Positions 14,727 through 22,691 of a DNA stretch of 28,639 nucleotides are shown in pieces. The position numbers and the translations under genes were made by a program. How positions within the stretch are numbered: the first letter of the stretch is position 1; each line of letters opens with the position of its first letter. The stretch is taken from assembly GCA_964396265.1 (NCBI GenBank), contig CAYNEM010000021.1:1-28639 (forward strand). Reading direction: 5' to 3'. The notes below the pieces were generated by a model. The model was given only the letters and a program-made list of their open reading frames with translations, ran no database searches and was not told where the DNA came from. The DNA comes from EA-27 sp964396265. GTDB lineage: Archaea > Thermoplasmatota > Thermoplasmata > RBG-16-68-12 > EA-27.

Positions 14727-15404
14727 ATGCAACCTCTTTGGTACGGAGACCGGCGAGATCGCGTCAAGTGGGGAGCACTGGTCTACCTTGCGGACGAGTA
14801 CAAGCTCAACCTAGTGGTGCAGGTCGCCTACTGCCGCGACATCGACAAGGCCAGACGGACAATGGAAGTGGGCGACGGCAGCTGGGTGCCGATTCCCGAA
14901 GCCGTGTGGAAGCATTTCTCAGACCTGCAAAACATTCGGAAGCTTGGAAGGAAAACCGGCAAGGAAATCATCGTGATAGACATGCTTTTCGAAGCAAGGC
15001 AACGGCGGGAGTATGTCGATAGTGTCGTCGACGAGCTTCGTCGGTTCTCGAAGCCGAAGCTTCTGTTCCTGGATCCCGACACGGGAATCGAACCTAAGTC
15101 CAAGTCCGGGGGCCCGGGACATACGACGGTTCGGGACATAGAGCGGTTTTGGGCTGCCCTCCGTTCGGGCGACGTGCTGGCGGTCTATCAGCACGCCCCG
15201 CGAAGGGCGGATTGGGTGCCCGGGAAGCAGCAGCTCCAAAGTGCCTGCCAGGACTCACCCGTCCACTGGATCCGGTCAATCCCGGTTGCGGGAGATGTGG
15301 CCATGCTCTGGGCGCAGAAAGGAGGGAGTACTGATAGCTCCCCACTCTCTGAAAAAGGGACCTTGCCGAGTCACATTAGACCTTCCCGTTCCCGCCGGCA
15401 CTAG
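14727..15404 (+). CDS. Hypothetical protein with LFLDPDTGIEP motif
   Basis: This 225-residue protein starts with LWYGDRRDRVKWGALVYLAD, continues through strand-helix units (KEIIVIDMLFEARQRREYVD) and has the striking motif KLLFLDPDTGIEPKS at residues 111-125, followed by SGDVLAVYQHAPRRADWVPG (147-166). The alternation of strands and helices suggests a Rossmann-like fold, and I believe similar proteins occur beside restriction and defence genes, but I cannot name the family or an activity. The last 25 residues are low-complexity and serine-rich. It follows the small helical protein closely and is in the same direction as the GIY-YIG-like gene. Confidence 0.65.
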   Translation: MQPLWYGDRRDRVKWGALVYLADEYKLNLVVQVAYCRDIDKARRTMEVGDGSWVPIPEAVWKHFSDLQNIRKLGRKTGKEIIVIDMLFEARQRREYVDSVVDELRRFSKPKLLFLDPDTGIEPKSKSGGPGHTTVRDIERFWAALRSGDVLAVYQHAPRRADWVPGKQQLQSACQDSPVHWIRSIPVAGDVAMLWAQKGGSTDSSPLSEKGTLPSHIRPSRSRRH

Positions 15405-15444
15405 TTCGGGCTGAAGGCGCGGACCTGGCTCCGAAAGTTTCTTC

Positions 15445-15918
15445 GTGGCGGTGCCTATCCCGGCAGACATGGCAGGGTTGCTTCGCATACAGAACGTTGG
15501 CAATACTGAAGGACCCGTAGTTGTCGTTGAACGAACGGTTGTGGAACGGAAAACGCCGGTCTATTTCCACATAACGAACAGACTAATCGACTACAGTTTC
15601 GGACGCAACCGAATCGTCTACATAGGCACAACGCGGAAGGGCCAGGAGCGGATCATGACGAGCATTGCAGACCGAGCGGAGGATGCCTTCGACATCTGGG
15701 GCGTGAATCGCGTCGAGGTCCATGAAATTGGGTGCCGTCCGCGTCAAAGAGTTCAAACTTGGCGAAAGCTTGAGCGTGCGTGTCTCTTGACCTTTCGCGA
15801 AATCTACGGACAGGTCCCCCGACTGAATTCGCAAGGCCGAGCGATGGCTGAAGATGACGAGTTCGAGTACTTCAACAAGGACCAAGTCCGCCGATTCATC
15901 AGGCAATGGGAAGCGTGA
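15445..15918 (+). CDS. GIY-YIG-like nuclease domain protein
   Basis: This protein has up to 157 residues (GTG at 15445; ATG at 15469 is an alternative that drops eight residues). The central part resembles a GIY-YIG endonuclease core: a first strand (PVYFHITNRL), the YIG strand RIVYIGTTRKG at 57-66, an Arg at about 77 in ADRAED, the Glu110 helix WRKLERACLLTFREIYGQVP and Asn128 in PRLNSQG, which fits the metal-binding Glu and the closing Asn of the family. The first half motif, GIY, is not conserved, so the assignment is tentative. It lies in the defence cluster and ends shortly before a gene-poor tract. Confidence 0.55.
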   Translation: MAVPIPADMAGLLRIQNVGNTEGPVVVVERTVVERKTPVYFHITNRLIDYSFGRNRIVYIGTTRKGQERIMTSIADRAEDAFDIWGVNRVEVHEIGCRPRQRVQTWRKLERACLLTFREIYGQVPRLNSQGRAMAEDDEFEYFNKDQVRRFIRQWEA

Positions 15919-16557
15919 GTCTCGCCTTTGGCGTGATGGCAGAACACTTCCCGCAGGGACCGGCTCACGTAGTTCTCAGCGCGCAGACTCTCTCCGCGCG
16001 CTTCAGATTGAAGGGCCGGGAAAAGGGGCCTTATGCACCGACGAAGGCTCGCTATAGATCACGGCCTCCCGAGCAAGGGAGCTGCTCAAGACGAGCGTCG
16101 GCACACCTCTGGTCCAGCATCTCTCATCCGCTGCGAACCATCGCCGGTCGCGGAGCCAGCCGCCATGCCTTGATAGCCTGCTACTTGGACTTCATTCGGA
16201 CTCGAACCCTGCGCTTCCCGTTGGATCGGACCTCGTTCCGAGTCGCATGAACGCCATTATGCCCGAAGACCACCGCGCTGGTCAGGGCGGATCTGCTGCG
16301 TATGCGAACGGACTCAGTTCCCGTCGGGGTGAGGCTAGTCGAACCAGGATGCCCTCTGTTCGACTCGGACGTTGTCTGCTGCAACCTGCTGGCGGCCGTA
16401 CGAGCTCGAACGCTCTTCGTTCGGGTTCATACGAGGTCAAGGAGATTGGTTTTCAGCTCTCCAAGGGCCGCCTTCTCCATAGAACGTGGTTCGGCCGGGT
16501 CCAACACCGTGGGAGAGGAACCACCGCCAAAGAGAACCCGGTCGAGAAGAGAAAGGG
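15919..16557. other. Gene-poor tract, no supported gene
   Basis: About 640 bases carry no reading frame with convincing protein-like composition on either strand. Frames of 60-115 codons exist, but they are arginine- and serine-rich and look like chance reading of GC-rich DNA. No tRNA, hairpin family or repeat copy is evident except the terminator hairpin at the right edge. It may be a decayed gene or recombined junction between modules. Confidence 0.5.
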
Positions 16558-16584
16558 GCCCCGGCGGCCTGACGTCGCCGGGGC
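16558..16584 (-). terminator. Strong hairpin terminator downstream of the coiled-coil gene
   Basis: GCCCCGGCG (16558-16566) pairs with CGCCGGGGC (16576-16584) over nine bases around a nine-base loop. On the minus strand it follows the coiled-coil gene by 26 bases and is followed by a pyrimidine-rich run (CCCTTTCTCTTCTC), as in a transcription terminator. Confidence 0.65.
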
Positions 16585-16609
16585 TTGATGTTGTCCGCCC
16601 GAACCGCGC

Positions 16610-17014
16610 CTAGCGATTGTCGGTAAGCTCGGTCGGGGGGTGGGGGATCGGCACGGGGACCGCGTCGATCTCCTCCTGCGTCGTCGCGCGCTGGATGTCG
16701 CTGCGGAGCTTGCGGAAGTTCTTCGCCGCGATCGTGTCCTTCCGCACCGCGCCGATCGCCTGGTCCAGGGACGAGGAGACGACGACGAAGAGCGTGCGCT
16801 TCTTCGTCAAGAAGTCCTCCGTGGACTCCCGCGCCTTCCGCTTCGCCTCCTCTTGGACCGCGTTCGCCTGGACCGCCGCCTTGTGGGCGGCCTCCATGTC
16901 CGCCAGGGCGCCCTCGACGTCCACGTTGCCGGCCTCGAGCTCCTTCTGGGCCTTGCGGAACAGCTCCTGCACGTTGTCGCTGTGCCCGAAGAGCTGGGCC
17001 TGGGAGAGCGCCAT
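16610..17014 (-). CDS. Small coiled-coil protein, hypothetical
   Basis: This 134-residue protein is predicted to be mainly helical and charged: SDNVQELFRKAQKELEAGNV, then EGALADMEAAHKAAVQANAV and QEEAKRKARESTEDFLTKKR. A hydrophobic patch (TLFVVVSSSLDQAIGA) and a further helix follow, and a proline-rich end (PVPIPHPPTEL). The family is not recognised. A GGAGGTG sequence seven bases before the ATG at 17014 is one of the few clear ribosome binding sites here and fixes the start; longer frames upstream lack protein-like composition. It is divergent from the short helical gene at 17271. Confidence 0.7.
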   Translation of the reverse strand: MALSQAQLFGHSDNVQELFRKAQKELEAGNVDVEGALADMEAAHKAAVQANAVQEEAKRKARESTEDFLTKKRTLFVVVSSSLDQAIGAVRKDTIAAKNFRKLRSDIQRATTQEEIDAVPVPIPHPPTELTDNR

Positions 17015-17270
17015 CACTGGCCACCTCCGAACGTCGGGACGTCCGGCCTCGCCTGCGGGGCGGATTCGGTCTGTCCATGGGCCCCGAAGGGTCCCACGGT
17101 CGTTCGCGCCTTCGTCTGACACTCGTCCATCTCGGTGGTGCTTGGGTTTTCCAGAGCATTCCCTCGTCCCCCCGTTCTCGGGGGAACGAGAAGGTGATTG
17201 TCGCGAAAGGAGATGCAGAATTCGGTGCGAAATCTTGCGTGCATTTGAAAGAGATGGTGTCGCGAGGCGC

Positions 17271-17462
17271 ATGGACCGACTCGGGATGGCCGCGGCGTCC
17301 CTGATCGGAGCGCTCCAGGCGTCGATCGACGCCTACCGGCTGGCGGCAATGGCGGGACGTGTGGGCGCGATGCGTGAGGCGAGGAAGGACGCGGACCGCC
17401 AGCTCGCGCGGTGCCTCGCCGACGTCGCAAGCGCGAGCGAGTTGTCGTCGCCGCAAGGATAG
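17271..17462 (+). CDS. Short helical protein, paralogue of the gene at 14322
   Basis: This 63-residue protein reads MDRLGMAAASLIGALQASID, then AYRLAAMAGRVGAMREARKD and ADRQLARCLADVASASEL. It is predicted to be two amphipathic helices. It aligns with the internal part of the protein at 14322 (about 17 of 42 identical). A weak AT-rich box (ATTTGAAAG) is about 25 bases upstream. The family is not recognised. It faces the large methyltransferase gene, with two small hairpins between them. Confidence 0.6.
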   Translation: MDRLGMAAASLIGALQASIDAYRLAAMAGRVGAMREARKDADRQLARCLADVASASELSSPQG

Positions 17463-17477
17463 TCGTTCGCAATCAGT

Positions 17478-17532
17478 GTGTCTCAGACACCAGTGTTTTG
17501 TGAACGCTGCTAAGACATCCATCCACGGATGG
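17478..17532. terminator. Two hairpins between convergent genes
   Basis: GTGTCT, one base, AGACAC (17478-17490) and CCATCC, two bases, GGATGG (17519-17532) are perfect inverted repeats. They lie in the 77 bases between the ends of the short helical gene and the methyltransferase gene, and probably terminate both transcripts. Confidence 0.45.
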
Positions 17533-17539
17533 TGCCCCA

Positions 17540-20500
17540 TTATTCTGTCCCTTCCTCATCCTGCTCCCCCAAGCCTTGAACATCTCCCTTTTCGCCCGCC
17601 ATCGACCTTTGTAGAGACGAGATGGTAGCTAGGAGACCGGATCGGAGTGTGGTCGCAATTACCGTGCGCTCGCTGGCGTCGGTCACGCCGACGAGGGCCA
17701 GGAGCTGATCATCGAGTGTCGCTCGAACTAGGCTCACGCGCTCCAATTGCTCTACGATCGACAGCAGAGGCTCCTTAGAGACCGTAGACCACAGTTGTTC
17801 GACGAGTCCCCAGTCCGCCTCCGAGAATTCGTTGAAATCGGGAACCGGAAGTTGCTTCATTGTGTACTGTTCGATTTTCAGCCACGTACCTCGAGTGAGG
17901 GTTGCTTTCGACATTAGGAAGCAGAGAGCCAACGTGCTGTTCAGCCACAGGCAGAGGAACTTCTCTACGCGCTCGGACAACCCTCGAATCATGTAGCCGT
18001 AGGCACCCGCTAGAAACACTTGTTTGGGGGACCAGCATGCCAGCAAGGTTGTCCCTGATGCTCCTATGTCCAATCGCGCGGCGAAGTTGAGTCGTGCAGA
18101 ATAGTCTCGAACAATGTTCCTCCAAGCATTTCGCAAACGGAGCCGAGCGAGGAACGCCTTTGCCTCCCGGCTGGTGTAGAACGCTGACATCGTCTTCGTC
18201 AAAGAGGTTCCGGGAGTATTCACCACGAAATCCGTAGCTCCGCCGATGTCCATAGTTGGCAGCATGGAGAACCGTCGAAGGCTCACAGAGATCTGATCCT
18301 TGGGAAACGAGAACTCCTGAGTGCTCATACGGTCGCGAAACGTCGTAACATCCGAAGTCTCCGACACATAGACGAGACGGTCAATGTCCTTCACGGCACG
18401 TTCCGCCGTGCGGCATGCGAGCAAAGCCTTAGGACCAACTTGAAGGGGTCGGTCGTCCCCGTGGTAGACTTCATTGATCTTCACTCCGCGTCTCATGAGG
18501 TCTTCGATAGTAACCATCGAATGCGAGGACGCTCCAAAGACTTGAGTGAGGGAGACAAGGGCTCTGTCGTAGGCATCGTTCACTCGCAACAGCATTCCCG
18601 CGAGCGTCTCGCCGCCGGGTGCGAGGTCTTCTTGCTTGAACTCTTTGACTCGGACGAGATTGGGAACAGACGTTCCGCTCTCCGCCGCTTCCGCAATCGC
18701 ATCGACGTCATCGTCGGTCCATCTGGTCGGTGGCCGCAGCGTCGCCACCAATCGGAATCGAGAGCCGGCGGAGGGCCATGTCTTGCGTGCGACCACGAGA
18801 CACTCCATCAGACTGGTGTCCTCGCTGTACGCCGAACGCCCAAAGCCTGCAACAACGTACTCGATCGTGTAGTTTCCGAGAATGAAACGGACCAACGGCT
18901 GGAAGGCGTGTCCCGTGAACGTGGTCAGTGGGAGCACGGCGGCGAGTCTGCCTTCTTGCTTCAAGAATCGGTCCGCAAGAAGCAGGAAGTGCACCTGTTG
19001 GCTGACCTTCCAGTACAAGACCTCTCGATATTCCGCCCGTTCGTTAGCGAATGTCTTGTTCAGGCTTTCTCGGTACGCACGCGCCATGTTGTTCCATGAG
19101 GTGAACGGCGGGTTTGTGATGACCAAGTCGACCTTGTTCAGGTGAATGGGTCGAGGTTCCTTCGTCGAAACCTGAACTACCCTGCTCTTTCTCTTGACGC
19201 CTGCCTTGCCGCCAAATGTCTGCTGCAGGTTGCCCTGCTGGAACTCTCGAGGGAGGGCCGCCTCCGTGGGCGAAAGAAGGTCACCCGGGAACTTGGAAGT
19301 GCTGTCCGCAGTCCCGATCTGGACATGATCCGTCTCCGTGAGAGGTTGCTGCAGTGCCAGGTTTACAGCGGCGAGGTGGGCGACGAAACCCATGGCATCA
19401 ATCCCCATGATATCCTCCTCCACGAACCTGTGATGAAGAGCTTTCAGGTCGACGTCCCCTGCCAACCCGCGTTTCCGGCGGTAGGCCGCCACGAGCAGGG
19501 TCCCGCTCCCGCAGGCGGGATCGAGGAGCTTGTCATCGGCAGATCGAATGGCCAACCGGGCGAGGAGGGCGGCGGCGCGCGGGTTCGTGTAGTGCGCCCC
19601 CAGGGGTTTTCGGATCTCAAGCGGAATCAGGGTCTGGAACACCTGACCCATGAGGTCTGGCACGTCCAACTTTGGAGCGAAAGCCACCATTCCATGAACC
19701 ATACTGGAACACGCATCTTCTGCTGAGTCACCCTTGAAGAACTGTGCAACGTCGAACCCGTAGACTGGCTCGTAGTTTTTCGATCGGACCCGCTCGAAGT
19801 ACTCGTCCCGCAACGTCTTCGGGGAGGCGTAGTGCTCGGGCTTGATGTCTGGATACTGCGCCTTCATCTCGACGCCCGCCCGGGCCGCCTCGTGGGAGAG
19901 GAGCACATAGAAGAGTACTTGGTTCACGAACAGGTATGCAGCGCCGAGACGGAGGGCGTAGGCGCGCATTTCGCCCTTCAGACGGGGCCGGAGTACGGAT
20001 TCGAAGAATGTGTGACCGCCGAAGATCTGCTCCAACTCGGTTAAACCCACGCCCTTGAGCGTCATCGCCAAGTCCTCAGCGCCCCAGCGGAGCAAACGCC
20101 GGGCCTCGTCCAACACGGGCTCCTGCCGCTTCTCCAACTCCGCGATGAGGCCCTGGACGGCGGTGTACATCTCGCCCGCGACCTCGTCCAGCGTGTCGAG
20201 AGTCAGGCTGATTTCCGGGTGGTTTCCTCGAGGAAGGACGTGGAGGTGGAACTTCTCTCCCTTGGAGGCGGGGTACGTGACCGCGAACACCTCCCCGATC
20301 TTCTCCCCGAGCCTCTTCAACGTGGGCGCAAGGATCTCCTTGTACTCGTCTGCGGACTTGTACGCCTCAAGCTCCTTCCGCGCGCCGAACTTGCCGCTCA
20401 CGACGTGGACGCCCCCGTTCGAGAACGAGATATCCGGCTTCGATTGGACCTCCCTCCCATCCTTGTGGACCGTGTAGATTCGCTCGAATTCGGCCGATCT

Positions 20501-20791
20501 GACGCCGACCTTGTGGAGAGCCTCTACGAGGCGGCTGTTCCACGTGTTCTCCGCCGCCTTCCCTGCCTTCAAGGGCCCCCACGTCGGCATCGGGAGGGGG
20601 AAGAGACTCCACCGGAATAAGATAATGCCGCGTCGGGAGGCTTCTTCAGCTAGGGACTTCCACGCAAGGACGGTCGTGGAGGGCGGGGCGTCATGCGCGT
20701 AGTCCGCGAGACTAAGTTGGGCCACGGGCATCCCGACCCGGATTCTCGCCGCTCGTCCTTCAATAGACGTGTTACTTGTAGCAGGAGTCAC
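17540..20791 (-). CDS. Single-chain N6-adenine DNA methyltransferase, type IIG-like
   Basis: This 1083-residue protein has the SAM site LLDPACGSGTLLVAAY (motif I, about 422-437), a preceding GAHYTNP (motif X, 399-404), and the catalytic NPPF motif in DLVITNPPFTSW (motif IV, about 555-566), as in gamma-type N6-adenine methyltransferases. The C-terminal third should contain target recognition segments (GYMIRGLSERVEKFLCLWLN...). The N-terminus has KPDISFSNGGVHVVSGKFGA (118-137), a PD-(D/E)XK-like pattern with Asp120 and Lys134 but Ser where the acidic residue is usual. This suggests a combined restriction-modification enzyme of type IIG, or a BREX/PglX-like methyltransferase. The GTG start is the longest option; an ATG at 20731 is also possible. 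No separate restriction or specificity gene is adjacent. Confidence 0.85.
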   Translation of the reverse strand: MTPATSNTSIEGRAARIRVGMPVAQLSLADYAHDAPPSTTVLAWKSLAEEASRRGIILFRWSLFPLPMPTWGPLKAGKAAENTWNSRLVEALHKVGVRSAEFERIYTVHKDGREVQSKPDISFSNGGVHVVSGKFGARKELEAYKSADEYKEILAPTLKRLGEKIGEVFAVTYPASKGEKFHLHVLPRGNHPEISLTLDTLDEVAGEMYTAVQGLIAELEKRQEPVLDEARRLLRWGAEDLAMTLKGVGLTELEQIFGGHTFFESVLRPRLKGEMRAYALRLGAAYLFVNQVLFYVLLSHEAARAGVEMKAQYPDIKPEHYASPKTLRDEYFERVRSKNYEPVYGFDVAQFFKGDSAEDACSSMVHGMVAFAPKLDVPDLMGQVFQTLIPLEIRKPLGAHYTNPRAAALLARLAIRSADDKLLDPACGSGTLLVAAYRRKRGLAGDVDLKALHHRFVEEDIMGIDAMGFVAHLAAVNLALQQPLTETDHVQIGTADSTSKFPGDLLSPTEAALPREFQQGNLQQTFGGKAGVKRKSRVVQVSTKEPRPIHLNKVDLVITNPPFTSWNNMARAYRESLNKTFANERAEYREVLYWKVSQQVHFLLLADRFLKQEGRLAAVLPLTTFTGHAFQPLVRFILGNYTIEYVVAGFGRSAYSEDTSLMECLVVARKTWPSAGSRFRLVATLRPPTRWTDDDVDAIAEAAESGTSVPNLVRVKEFKQEDLAPGGETLAGMLLRVNDAYDRALVSLTQVFGASSHSMVTIEDLMRRGVKINEVYHGDDRPLQVGPKALLACRTAERAVKDIDRLVYVSETSDVTTFRDRMSTQEFSFPKDQISVSLRRFSMLPTMDIGGATDFVVNTPGTSLTKTMSAFYTSREAKAFLARLRLRNAWRNIVRDYSARLNFAARLDIGASGTTLLACWSPKQVFLAGAYGYMIRGLSERVEKFLCLWLNSTLALCFLMSKATLTRGTWLKIEQYTMKQLPVPDFNEFSEADWGLVEQLWSTVSKEPLLSIVEQLERVSLVRATLDDQLLALVGVTDASERTVIATTLRSGLLATISSLQRSMAGEKGDVQGLGEQDEEGTE

Positions 20792-21207
20792 CGATAGACT
20801 CTTGATGGGCGCGTTGCGATCGATGCCGCTCTCCCAAGAGCAATGGGCACCCTTGATTCGCCTGGGGCGAACGGACCCGCGACCTCGGGTTGAGTCTAGA
20901 AAAAGATGGGGTCGTTCGAGAGAAAACTTCGGGAACGGCCCCGTTGTGGAGGGATGCTTGTGCGTTGGGATTGGCGGCGGACCTTATACCATTTTCGAAT
21001 CGCGATCTCCGGCCGCCAATCTGGCGGATGCGGTAGACGTTATTAGGACGGATGCCCCTTAGGTCGAGGGGCACGGTCCGCGGCCGGCACGGGTATCACA
21101 ACTTTGTGTTTTCCGCGGGCACGGCCCCCTGGCTCCTTCAAGGATCCCGGGTCACTTTTCTCCCTTACTTTCGCCCATCTCCATGGAGAGTTGAAGCCCT
21201 CGAACAC
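20792..21207. other. Intergenic region between methyltransferase and integrase genes
   Basis: No convincing gene is visible. It contains an AT-rich TTATACCATTTTC near 20985-20997, which could be a promoter for the methyltransferase transcript with a long leader, a 7-base-pair hairpin TGCCCCT/AGGGGCA (21053-21059, 21067-21073), and the left arm of a larger inverted repeat (21088-21099). Confidence 0.4.
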
Positions 21208-21232
21208 CCTGATATAACCCGTGATACCCGTG
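21088..21232. repeat. Inverted repeat upstream of the integrase gene
   Basis: CACGGGTATCAC (21088-21099) and GTGATACCCGTG (21221-21232) are perfect 12-base inverted arms, 121 bases apart. The right arm runs into a second palindrome, GTGTCG, AA, CGACAC (21230-21243). Such arrangements occur at recombinase arm-type sites or as paired operators, so a role in integrase control or recombination is possible. Confidence 0.65.
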
Positions 21233-21243
21233 TCGAACGACAC
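21208..21243 (+). promoter_or_regulatory. Probable integrase promoter with overlapping palindromes
   Basis: CTGATATAACC near 21209-21219 is a good TATA box on the plus strand. It would start transcription near 21240, giving the integrase a leader of about 65 bases. The palindrome GTGTCG, AA, CGACAC lies just at the expected transcription start, where a bound repressor would act. Confidence 0.5.
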
Positions 21244-21307
21244 ATTCGTTGAGTGTGAGCGAGAGCCGTGGACCGATCCAAAACGAAGAGCCGGCGGGGT
21301 GGCCTAG

Positions 21308-22417
21308 ATGCCCCCGGACTGGCCAGGCCTCCCCGACAACGCCCTGACGCTCCTCCGCATCGCCCTCGGGCGCACGGACGGCCCTCGCTCCTGGCGCGCC
21401 GTCGTCCTCGCCCTTCCCTACGTCGAATCCTTCCGTCGCGCCCTCGTCGCAAAGATGCGGTCCCGGGCCACCGTCGAGTCCTACCTCCGCAAAATCCTCC
21501 AGGCCGTCGCGGAGATCGGCAAGGACCCCCGGGTGTGGACGCTGGAGGACCTGCAGACATGGCAGTACACGATCGCGGAGCGGTACGCGCACAACTCCAT
21601 GATCCCCTTCGTCGCGGCCTCGAACGGCTTCTGCCGGGTGAACAAGCTGCACGACGCGGAGGGGGAGCTGCTCCTCCTCGAATCGCCGGACTCTCGCATC
21701 AAGCGAAAGGAGGTGCTCTCGCGCGAAGAGGTGGCGGCGATGCTGAACGCCGCCAAGGCCGATGGGCCGCTCCATTTGGCGGTGATGACGTTCCTCGCGA
21801 AGCAGGTGCGTCGAGAGTCCGAGGTCCGAAAGCTGAACCTACGGGACGTCGACCTCGAAAGGCGGAAAGCAATCTTGCACGACACGAAGAGCGGGGAGGA
21901 CGACGAGATCGACCTGCTCCCGCCGACGATCGAGGCTTTGGCGGCGTGGCTGGCGGTTCGGCCGCGATACGAGGACGCGCCGTCCCGATGGCCGAACCCG
22001 AAAGATCGGGAAGCGGTGTTCGTCACCGTTTGGCGGGGAGCACATCGCAGGATGTCGAAGGGAAGCCTCTACTCGATGGTGAAGCGGTACGCGAGGACCA
22101 TCGGCGTGGAGAAGACCGTGACGCCTCACCTGTTCCGCCACACGGGCGTGACGTGGATGGCGGAGCGGGGGATGAGCTACCGCCAAATCGCGCTGCAGAC
22201 GGGGCATCGGGACCTGGAGACGCTCATGAAGGTGTACGACCACCCAGACCGGGAGAAGGCGAAGGAGGCGTTCGAGGCAGCCCTGGGCGGCGTTCAGGTG
22301 AACGTGAGCAACAGAGGCGGGTTGCTGAATACGAGGGAGCTCCTGAGATCTCTCAAACGGGAGGAACTCCTCGCAATCTTCAGAGAACTCCTGTTGGCAA
22401 GCACCGGCGAACCGTAG
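21308..22417 (+). CDS. Tyrosine recombinase/integrase, archaeal XerA-like
   Basis: This 369-residue protein has both parts of a tyrosine recombinase. Residues about 35-115 are the SAM-like core-binding domain (RSRATVESYLRKILQAVAEI). Residues about 135-325 are the catalytic domain with all six positions intact: Arg169 in QVRRESEV, Lys194 in HDTKSG, His274 and Arg277 in TPHLFRHTG, His300 in QTGHRD, and the nucleophile Tyr310 in LMKVYDHP. It therefore can probably cut and rejoin DNA. The insert typical of integron integrases (IntI) is not visible. A stop codon lies immediately before the ATG, so the start is fixed as the earliest possible. It is the only recombinase in the window and sits inside the repeat-bounded segment. 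Confidence 0.93.
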   Translation: MPPDWPGLPDNALTLLRIALGRTDGPRSWRAVVLALPYVESFRRALVAKMRSRATVESYLRKILQAVAEIGKDPRVWTLEDLQTWQYTIAERYAHNSMIPFVAASNGFCRVNKLHDAEGELLLLESPDSRIKRKEVLSREEVAAMLNAAKADGPLHLAVMTFLAKQVRRESEVRKLNLRDVDLERRKAILHDTKSGEDDEIDLLPPTIEALAAWLAVRPRYEDAPSRWPNPKDREAVFVTVWRGAHRRMSKGSLYSMVKRYARTIGVEKTVTPHLFRHTGVTWMAERGMSYRQIALQTGHRDLETLMKVYDHPDREKAKEAFEAALGGVQVNVSNRGGLLNTRELLRSLKREELLAIFRELLLASTGEP

Positions 22418-22691
22418 AAGAGGTGGGTGATTTCGTGATTCACATCATTCGAGGGAACGGTCCCCGAGCTTCTCCGCCGCCACAATGTGATAGCGCCCGC
22501 CCTAACCATCCCCAGGGAGGGTGAGAGGTTACGTGGAATCAGGCGCTTGGGAAGCATTCCATGCGCAAGCGACGACCGACCTGATCAGGGCCTTGCCTTT
22601 TCCCGTTGACTGGTCTAGCCCCCCGAGTATTACACTCATCGGGGACCATTGCCCGTCAAGCTTAAGTGGCGTGACACAGATTCCCAGCAAC
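22418..22691. other. Intergenic region with promoter of the secreted-protein operon
   Basis: The 274 bases contain no gene-like frame. CCCCGA and TCGGGG (22621-22626, 22639-22644) form a hairpin that could end the integrase transcript. CTTAAGTG at 22661-22668 is 28 bases before the ATG at 22692 and is the likely TATA box of the secreted-protein operon. Confidence 0.5.

Noticed and set aside
14276..15022. Plus-strand open frame of 248 codons
   Set aside because: It overlaps two better genes in another frame and is rich in Gly, Arg and Pro without domain-like structure.
16193..16215. Minus-strand GGTTCGAGTCC, another T-arm-like segment
   Set aside because: The stem does not pair beyond two bases and there is no further cloverleaf, so it is neither a tRNA nor a clear tRNA remnant.
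16437..17540. Minus-strand open frame of 367 codons
   Set aside because: It is out of frame with the coiled-coil gene, which has a ribosome binding site and protein-like composition; the longer frame reads as low-complexity.
21308..22417. Integron integrase (IntI)
   Set aside because: All catalytic residues are present, but the additional domain between the second and third catalytic patches typical of IntI is not visible; a general XerA-like recombinase is the simpler reading.
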